A DNA stretch of 64,000 nt from positions 479,047,392 through 479,111,391 of the forward strand of contig CM042694.1 in assembly GCA_023614405.1 (NCBI GenBank). Direction: 5' to 3'. Under the pieces are notes generated by a model that worked only from the letters and a program-made list of their open reading frames with translations, did no database searches and was not told the origin of the DNA. Shown here one piece after another: positions 56,930-64,000 of this stretch; position 1 is the first letter of the stretch; each line of letters begins with the position of its first letter. A program made the translations under genes and the position numbers. The stretch is from Avena insularis (lineage: Eukaryota > Streptophyta > Magnoliopsida > Poales > Poaceae).

Positions 56930-57783
56930 CCTTCGAGTGATCCGTCTGATATACCTTCTACCGATGAACCCGTGGTGCAACCACGCTTAAAGGTGGAGGA
57001 ATTGTCGCTGCTGTCTCGATTGTGTGATCGCATAAAACACTTGGAGCGAGAGATGCCCATGATCCGTGGTAACGCTGATGTGTGGAAGTCGAAGGCCGAA
57101 AAAGCCAGTGAACACGAGAAATATATTCTGGGAAAGGTGGTTCAACCGAATGAGCAATTGAAGTGTTAGTTTCCCTAGCTTCTTCTCCTTTTCTAGCCAC
57201 TTGTGGCGAAGATTTTCCCTTACGCTTTTTACTGCTCTTTGCAGTTGTTAGTATTCGCCTTCCGCAGGAAGAGAGAGACCAGTCGGCATTCGGCTAAACT
57301 GCTTGACCCATGAGCAGTTGGAAGCTAGCGGGTACTTTTGGGTTGATCGTGATCATGCAATCTCGTTGGCGACGTTGCAAGATCGTGTGTCGCAGGTGCT
57401 GCTTTATTTGAAGAAGGCGTAGTCATGCTTGAAGCACATCTTTCGGGCAATGTTCCCCTTGGATGCTATGCCTTCAAGCTTGTTAGCTCTGTTGAAGAAG
57501 TTCCAGGATGCCGGCGCAGTTCGCGAGTGCGTGCATCAGCAATTAGTCGCGGGTGCCAAGGCTGCACTCGTGCTTGTGCGCCTACATCGACCCGGTCTGG
57601 ATTTGGTTGCTGTTGTTGCGGGACCACCATCCCCATCAGAGGGGATAGCATGGAATATGGTGCCCCATTATCGGGCAGTTGATCAGCCAGCCAAAGAAAA
57701 CATCGAGTTGTTCGATCAGCGCACCAACGTTATCTCCTTTTACGCCAGTAGATTAGTTTTGGGCCTGTGCGGAGATGTAAAAG
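56930..57783 (+). pseudogene. Second copy of the antisense gene C-terminal part
   Basis: After an acceptor-like CTTGGATAG (about 56930) an exon reads DPSSDPSDIPS, then a coiled-coil-like stretch (LSRLCDRIKHLEREMP to PNEQLKC). After an intron with a CTCTTTGCAG acceptor (about 57243) the frame continues with LTHEQLEASGYFWVDRDHA, a TAG where CAG is likely (about 57421), and SCLKHIFRAMFPLDAMP to a TAA near 57783. The end resembles the C-terminal part of the gene at 53172-55912 in the spacing of its hydrophobic and Gly/Ala residues, but not closely. It lacks the N-terminal domain. It may be a duplicated module, or the true 3' end of one gene split by an event near 55912. Confidence 0.55.
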
Positions 57784-58180
57784 GTGTTGTAAAGTTCATA
57801 TATTTGAATTGGGTGTTTTTGTTACCCGTAGTGTGTGTAAATCTTGCTAGCTTGTGTATTTTTCGAGTAGCTTGTACTATGCAGTGCCTTTTTGTTAGCC
57901 TGATGCATACTTATATTAGCACCTTGCCAACCTATCGGGTGTGTTTCAGCTGGGTTGGGTTTATCAATGTTACAATTAATAGTATGTCAGCTACTCAGGT
58001 TACTACGTTACTTGTGTAATGAGGTAGACAAGGTGGCGCATCCCCCGAGTGATGTAGTTGCAATTAAAACAGAGACACGAGGTTGGAGGCACTTAGCTTT
58101 ATTTATTCGCAGAATACCAGGAGGTACAATGTGTGGCTAAGTAGCTTGGCTGAATAGCCTTATTTGTAAAGTAAAAATAT
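57784..58180. other. Spacer between the antisense gene and pol end in gypsy B
   Basis: This AT-rich stretch lies between two genes that converge on it, one on each strand. No domain, terminal repeat or clear signal is seen. Confidence 0.6.
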
Positions 58181-59290
58181 CTAAGGGTAGAAACGACGCA
58201 GTTGCGCGACATTCCAGGGGTTGGAGTATGCAACTCCACTTTCTACGTCTATAAGGAGGTAGGCGCCACCTGGGATTACTTCAGTAATCACATAAGGTCC
58301 CTCCCAAGGGGACTCGAGATTGAGGTGTCATTGGTGCTTCACTTGCAGGACGAGGTCTCCTTCGACGAAGGACCTTGGGCATAGCCTTTGGCTGTGGTAG
58401 TTGCAGAGGTTTTGCTGGTAAATTGTGGATCGTTCTGCTGATATTTCACGTGCTTCGTCGAGGAGGTCGACAAAGTCTTCGAGTATGGCAGTTGATTCCG
58501 CCTCACTGTATGCTACGACCCTTGGGTCCTTGTAGCGTACTTATGCAGGTAGTACTGCCTCGGCGCCGTTTACCATGAAGAACGGAGTATAGCCTGGGGC
58601 GCTATTTGGAGTTGTACGCAGGCTCCATAGTACGGATGGTAGCTCCTCTGGCCAGCACCCAGCAACTCTTTCGAGTTGTCTGAGGAGCCTTTCTTGATGC
58701 CATTGCAAACGAGGCTGTTGGCCTTTTCGACTTGACCGTTGGTATGAGGATGCGCCACCGAGGCGTAGCTGATGTTGATTCCTAGGTTTTTGCAGAAATC
58801 GTGTAATTCATTCGAGGTGAAGTTCATTCTGTTGTCAGTGATGATGCTGTGTGGAACCCCGAACCAGAAGACGATGGACTCGAAGAATTTGACGGCGGTG
58901 GGCCCTGATTGGTTTGTCACCGACATGGCCTCAATCCACTTGGTGAATTTGTCGACTGTGACAAGGAGGTAGACATATCCTCCAGGTGAAGATTTTTGCT
59001 GCTTGTCAACCATGTCGAGTCCCCATTGTGCGAAGGGCCAGGCTACGGGTATTGGACTAAGCTCTTCACCAGGTGCGTGCGGTTTGTCCATGAATCTTTG
59101 GCAAGCATTGCACTTCTGGACAATGTCCTTAGCATCATGCATTGACGTTGGCCAATAGAAACCAACTTGTAGAGCTTTGGCGATGAGGGCGCGGCTTCCG
59201 ACGTGATGGCCACAAGGGCCTTCGTGTATCTCGAGGGGATGGCCCTCCCGTCTCTGTTGGAGATGCATCATTAAGGACTCATGTGATGCT
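58181..59290 (-). pseudogene. Gypsy B integrase and pol end
   Basis: The zinc domain is complete (HEGPCGHH, then KCNACQRF). The core residues are visible in GLDMVDKQ (Asp), ITDNRMNF (Asp) and NGQVEKANS (Glu). Near 58650 the frame changes, and the C-terminal part resumes in another frame with ESPWEGPYVITEVIPGGAY and NPWNVAQLRRFYP and a TAG at 58181-58183. That end is well kept. No chromodomain is present. The reading is opposite to the gene at 53172-55912. The segment 58570-59271 is open for 233 codons. Confidence 0.88.
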
Positions 59291-60248
59291 GCGCTTATAT
59301 AGTTTGCCGTTAATGATGGCGAAAGCCTTGGATCATTGCGCTATATGTCGTGCATCTATCGGGTCATCTGGCAGCCTTTTGCTGAGCAGGTATGTGATGT
59401 ATGGTTGTGTCCAGGATGGCTCGATTAGCATGATCTCCATGGGGCCTTCGAGTCCTGTCTCATGTTCCTTATCTTCAGGTATTTTGAGTTCGTCGGGTGG
59501 CATAGCCCCCGAGTCCTTTGATGTGATGGCTAGCTATTCTGGAACCTTTGGCTTGATGGAGCATTCACAGATTTGCTGTAGGAATACTCCAGGTGGCACC
59601 AGGGCACAGATGGCGCCAATGTTGGTGAGTGTATCCGCCTCTTTGTTGATCTCGCGGTCAATGTTCCGTAGTTCGTAGCCGTCGAAGTCTCCTTCGAGTG
59701 CGTCACAGAGGTTGCGATAGGTGATCATGTTGTCGCTCAGGGCATCACACTAGTTCATTGTTTGATCCACTACCAACTTAGAGTCACCGTAGATGACGAG
59801 TCGTGTTGCGCCACAAGCTTTGGCCATCTGCATTCCATGGAGCAGGGCCTCGTATTCAGCTTCATTGTTGGAGGCACGGGACTGCATTCGCAGAACGTAC
59901 CTCATCTTGTCACCTTGTGGTGATCTCAGGATGACACCGACACCGGCTCCTCTTGAAGTTTTGATCCGTTAAAGTGCATTGTCCATAGGCAGGACATGTC
60001 TGGCGTGTCGGGGAGCTGGTTCTCCATCGAGTGAACAAGGAAGTCCGGGAGTACTTGCGATTAGATCGTGTCTCGCTTCTCGTATGTGATGTCTCGTGGA
60101 GACAGTTCTATCCCCCAAAGCACAACTCGTCCGGTATCGTTAGGGTTGTTGAGGATGTGCCTAGTGGAGCGTTGTTCACCGCAATTATGGGGTTCTCCTG
60201 GAAGTAGTGTCGCAGTCGTCGAGATGTCATGAAGATGTCGTATGCTGA
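59291..60248 (-). pseudogene. Gypsy B RNase H region
   Basis: From right to left on the minus strand I see RRLRHYFQENPI (RT-connected RNase H), HFNGSK, where the first catalytic Asp has become Asn, EAEYEALLHGMQ (Glu), VIYGDSKLVVDQ (Asp), and NKEADTLTNIGA (last Asp). Frame changes near 59950 and a stop near 59752 break it. It is cut at 60248 by the next LTR, so RT is not present in the window. Confidence 0.8.
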
Positions 60249-61647
60249 TGTCTACGCACTTCTATTCTTGTAGACAGTTGTTGCGCCTCCAAGTGCAGAG
60301 GTTTGTAGAACAGCAGCAAGTTTCCCTTAAGTGGATCACCCAAGGTTTATCGAACTCAGGGAGGAAGTGGTCAAAGGTATCCCTCTCAAGCAACCCTGCA
60401 ATCAAGATACAAGAAATCTCTTGTGTCCCCAATACACTTGTCAGGTGTATAGGTGCACTAGTTCGGCGAAGAGATAGTGAAAAACAAGTGGTATGGATAT
60501 AAGACAACGGTGCCAGAAAAGAGCTTGACGGGTAGGAAGAGACTAAACGCAATCTGAAATAAAGATGGAAGCAAGCAAACATGTAATAGATCTAGTTGCA
60601 AACGGTGTTTCAATGTTTAGAAACAAGGCCTAGGGATCATACTTTCACTAGTGAACACTCTCATATAAATATCTTCTCTTTATGATACTACTCTTAACTA
60701 CTCTTCGGTTGGACACTCTAATCCATGGTAGGGCTATAACATCACACCTCAAAGTTTACTTTCTCCATCTAGATAACCCCATAGTGTCACCTTGAGCTCT
60801 AGATGGCTCCAACAAACACCACAATTTCATAGAGACATCAAACTCCAAATATAACTCATAACAAGTAATTGTAATCTCTAGCCTAAGTGCCACCATGGTG
60901 TGCACGCTGTCACTTTCACACACATGGGGAGAGCTAGAGATCTATTAAAGCACTTGAGTAGCAAGGTAGATCTACTTGATTACAAAGCTCATGATCACAA
61001 TATGATCATGCGTAGAGAGAGATATGAACACATAGCTATCGGTAGAACCCTTAGCCTCGAGGAGGAACTTCTCCCTCATCATCTTGGGAATCAGCAACGG
61101 CGATGGAGATGGTGGTGGATATCGATGGGATGGCTCGAGGGGCAGTTCCCTATCCCGACAGGGTGCCGTAACAAAGACTTTCTGTCCCCCGACTCTCCCC
61201 TTCGGTGGAGGCGGCACTTCGGAACTTTTCGTGGCTGGAGGCTCTCGGATTTAGGGTTTTTTCATCGGGGGCTTCTTATAGGCAAAGGGGCAAGGTCAGT
61301 GGCTGGCCAGGGGGCCCACACCATGCCCTGGCGCGTCCTAGGGCTGCCCGTGCCAAGGTGGGTGTGGCCGCCCTGTGGCCCCCCTTCGTCTCTCCTTCAG
61401 ACTCCATGTGTCTTCCGGTAAAATATTGACTTTGGCTTTTGTCCCATCGAATTCTGAGAATATTCATTTTCTGACTTTCCTGGAATCAAAAATAGTAGAA
61501 AATAGGTAGCTAACACTGTGGCATATTGTTAATAGGTTTTTCCAAGAAAGTGTATAAAAATACTCCAAAGTGTGGACAAAACATAAGAAAGTAGATATAA
61601 TACAAGCATGGAACATCAAAAATTATAGATACGTTTGCAACATATCA
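60249..61647 (-). repeat. LTR-D of a non-autonomous gypsy element inserted in gypsy B pol
   Basis: It starts TGTCTACGCACTTC and ends GCAACATATCA. The internal sequence after it is the same type as internals A and B. Its last part (from about 61440) closely resembles the ends of LTR-B and LTR-C, while the first 250 bases do not. A primer-site-like CAACGGTGCCA occurs inside it at 60505-60515. Only one LTR is in the window. Confidence 0.75.
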
Positions 61648-62874
61648 ACATCCCCAAGCTTAACTCCTGCTCGTCCTCGAGTAGTTAAGTGACAAAAAGA
61701 ATAATTTTTGAGGTGACATGCACCACTATAAACTTGATCAAAGTATTTTAAAACATTGATAGCTGGGATCATAGTACTTTAACATAGCATGAAAGATATA
61801 GTTCGAACAATAAGACATAGCAACTATGTTGTAACATGAAAAGGCACAAACAAAAGATTCATGAATAACAATGCTTTGCAAGACGTTTGTTTGTTTCGCA
61901 TAAATAAAACATAACATAGTGGCATTCGACTTGTCCCTCATAGAGTAGCAAATCATAATTGCATAGGACACCTTCAAAGTTCATAAAGGTGACTAGATAC
62001 AAATAGTTTAAGAACAAGCAATATCAAAGTTATGCATCAATCAACAAGTCTTGGGACAATGCAAATTAAACTAAGAATGGACACTATGCTCTCTCAATAG
62101 GTGCTTAAAGATAGAAGGTGGAGACTCAATATAGAAGTGGAAGAAAGGCCCTTCATAAAGGGAAACAGGGATTTGAAGTCTCATAAAGAGCTTCCAAAAA
62201 TTATGGTACTTATTAGCTTTCAGCTCTCATTGCCATCTTGAAGTGATTAAGGTTAAAGTGAACAAACTATGGAGTATATGCTTGACAAAGTATAAGTTGG
62301 AAATCTCATGTCCCTTAAATACGAGGGCCGCTCCTCATGCTACTCAAGTTTAGTTACCGGTAAGTTTTTGATATAGTAAGTACATGTGTATCATAGAGAA
62401 CCGCCAACGGGGTATCCCTTGCCCGGTGATACGGAAGAATCCCCATATCAAAATGACAAGGCAAGAAGACAATAAGCATCTCAGAAATCTTTTTATTTAC
62501 CATGGGAAAATGGTGCTTTTTCTCTCTTTCCTCTTTTCTCATCTCTTTTTTTATTTTTCTCTTTTTCTGAATCTCTATCTCTTTTTTTTATAAGAAGAAT
62601 GCTCCATAGATTGCTCATTATGGTTACGCTGCAGGTTTCCACCATGATTAGGCATGGATTAGACCAGCTGCCTAGGCGTTTCTCTAACACACATACATAA
62701 CTCCATGGTACAAGCTCCCCTGTCATTTCACACCGACGACATCCATAGACAAAAGATCATGATATCAACTAGGTACAATGTACAAGTGCAATGTTGAAAG
62801 AGTTCCCCATGACAGCATGGTTCTGCTAATCCCCAACATATAAGTGCAAGCATATACAACATAGATGACACAAT
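61648..62874 (-). mobile_element. Internal fragment of the LTR-D element
   Basis: This matches the part of internals A and B next to their left LTRs (CATCCCCAAGCTTAACTCCTGC and so on). It has an extra pyrimidine-rich stretch at about 62510-62592. It is cut at 62874 by S3, and the coding part of the internal region is missing. Confidence 0.8.
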
Positions 62875-64000
62875 TGAAACAACATTTCTTAATCCCTAGT
62901 GTTTTGTGTGTTAGATGACAATACCAAGGATCATTTAATGTGTGTTGAAGTGTTGCAGCTCTATTTGAGAATAAAGGGAAAAGGACTCTGCATTTGGGGG
63001 AGGATAATCCGGCCCCACCAGGGGCGGATAATCCGCCCCTCCCTTTTCCTAAGCAGGCGCAAGCCCCAGAAGGGGGGCGGAATTTTGGCCGGATTTTCCG
63101 GCCCCGCCGGATAATCCACCCCTCAAGGGGGCCGGATAATCCGCCCCCCTGCTCATCGCCAAGGCGCAAGCCCCAGAGAGGGGGCGGAGTTTTGGCCAGA
63201 CTTTCCGGTCTGGCCGGATAATCCGCCCCTTAGGGGGGCCGGATTATGCGCCCCCCAAGAACTTCACCAAGCTTCACCAAGGTGCAAGCCCCAGAGAGGG
63301 AGCGGAGTTTCCGCCGGAGAATCCGCCCTTGGGGCGGAGTTTTCCCAGGGGGCGGATAATCCGCCCCAAGTGGGGGGCGGATAATCCGCCCCCAAAGTTG
63401 TGCAACGGTCAGATCTGGGGAGGGGGTATTTAATCCAGCCATCCCCCTCCTGCCAGAACTCTTGATTCATCTCGAAAAAGAACAGATCAGATCTAAACGC
63501 TTCATACAAGAGTGCTCCACCTAGATCCACCCAAAGGCCCCATCCCTTGGGGAATCAAAGGAGGAGAACTCGATCTTCATCATCAGCAATCAAGCGCTTC
63601 ATCTCCTCTCCATTCATTTGGAGAACCTCCGATCTAGTATTTCTTGCAAATATCTAGATCCTCGTTTTTGTTTATATTGATAAACCTTGTTCTTGTGGCA
63701 GCTTGTTGTCATCCCGGGAGCCCCCAATTCGGTTGTGGGTGTGTGCCCCGATAGTGTTGTAAAAGGCACCGGTTCCCGCCTCGAAGGGATCCAATAGTGG
63801 AGAAGGTGGATCAGGCCTCTCGTGGCGAGATCCATCGGAGAATAGGGTGAGGCCTATTGTGGCGTGGTGGTCTTAGAACCGCCCACCCCTCCAACGCAGA
63901 TGTACTTCCCTTAACAAGGAAGGAACTGCGGTAAAACAAATCCCTGTGTCTCCACGTGCTCCACTACGGTTTCCTCGCTCCTCTTTTATGTGCTTAGTAG
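62875..64000 (+). repeat. S3: Sirevirus-type LTR, cut by the window end
   Basis: It starts TGAAACAACATTTC and matches the S1 LTR (17469-18777) at its start (TGTTTTGTGTGTTAGAT) and from about 63450 to 64000. The middle, with palindromes, has diverged. Because non-Sirevirus sequence lies on its left, it is either the 5' LTR of a third plus-strand element or a solo LTR. By comparison with S1 about 180 bases of it lie beyond the window. Confidence 0.85.
62996..63377 (+). repeat. Palindrome cluster 5 in S3, arms changed to GGGCGGAT
   Basis: About ten copies or half-copies occur. Many read GGGCGGATAATCCGCCC, a perfect palindrome whose two arms both differ from the S1 form (GGCCGGAT). Others keep GGCCGG arms with a changed centre (GGCCGGATTTTCCGGCC). 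The cluster ends about 45 bases before a TATTTAA box near 63425, the same relative place as in S1. Confidence 0.85.

Larger units (their letters stand above)
51377..60248 (-). mobile_element. Gypsy B: Tat-type gypsy element with a gene on the opposite strand
   Basis: The 3' LTR is 51377-51854. Pol runs on the minus strand from 60248 (cut by the next insertion) to its stop at 58181. Between pol and the 3' LTR lies a multi-exon gene on the plus strand (53172-55912), then a solo LTR and a second C-terminal copy (56930-57783). Antisense ORFs between pol and the 3' LTR are known in Tat-type gypsy elements, some with the putative gypsy-type transposon domain, and that fits this layout. The gag, 5' LTR and most of RT are outside the window or lost beyond 60248. 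Confidence 0.75.

Noticed and set aside
58772..59678. Plus-strand frames over the gypsy B integrase and RNase H
   Set aside because: They are reverse-strand reflections of the well-recognised pol domains on the minus strand.

Overview
This window is nuclear DNA of a grass, most likely a large-genome cool-season (Pooideae) species. Almost all of it can be assigned to nested LTR retrotransposons. I see no bacterial or phage features, no rRNA or tRNA gene, no CRISPR array and no convincing host gene. The grass assignment rests on the mix of Sirevirus-type copia elements, Tat-type gypsy elements with a chromodomain-free pol, non-autonomous gypsy relatives, and GC-rich coding blocks in AT-rich flanks. 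The species cannot be read from the sequence.

Layout, left to right. (1) 1-18777, plus strand: Sirevirus-like copia element S1. It enters the window at the gag/pol junction and has a decayed pol (361-3939), an open ORF in the env position (15428-16906), repeated polypurine tracts and a 3' LTR (17469-18777). (2) 4674-15159, minus strand: copia element S2 inserted in S1, with two LTRs of about 2.4 kb, a perfect 5-bp target duplication, a gag in pieces and no pol. (3) 18778-50148, minus strand: element E1, with a non-coding internal stretch, an initiator-Met-type primer binding site and one very long LTR of about 7.2 kb. (4) 25402-47449, plus strand: gypsy element A inserted in the E1 LTR, with gag, protease, RT, RNase H and integrase all decayed, largely by CAG-to-TAG changes. 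(5) 32762-46855, minus strand: a composite non-autonomous gypsy block nested in the 3' untranslated part of gypsy A, with three LTRs and two internal regions. The leftmost LTR belongs to a different subfamily, and the middle LTR carries a 1.26-kb captured fragment. (6) 50149-51376: flanking DNA with a diverged local duplication and an 80-bp E1 LTR scrap. (7) 51377-60248, minus strand: gypsy element B, whose pol (58181-60248) is opposed by a multi-exon gene on the other strand (53172-55912) and a second C-terminal copy of that gene (about 56930-57783). A solo LTR (56070-56852) lies between the two. (8) 60249-62874, minus strand: another non-autonomous gypsy LTR plus part of its internal region, inserted in gypsy B pol. 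(9) 62875-64000, plus strand: the 5' part of a third Sirevirus LTR (S3), cut by the window end.

The least ordinary signals are these. A 17-nt palindrome family in S1 and S3 keeps its dyad symmetry although its arm sequence has changed. The antisense spliced gene in gypsy B has a duplicated C-terminal module. The three-LTR composite has a captured gene start flanked by 117-bp direct repeats. A conserved non-pol ORF is present in two copies with different disabling stops. A roughly 560-bp insertion with 7-bp flanking repeats carries promoter-like motifs. Coding elements in the window are mostly inactivated; the env-position ORF of S1 is the clearest long ORF still open.
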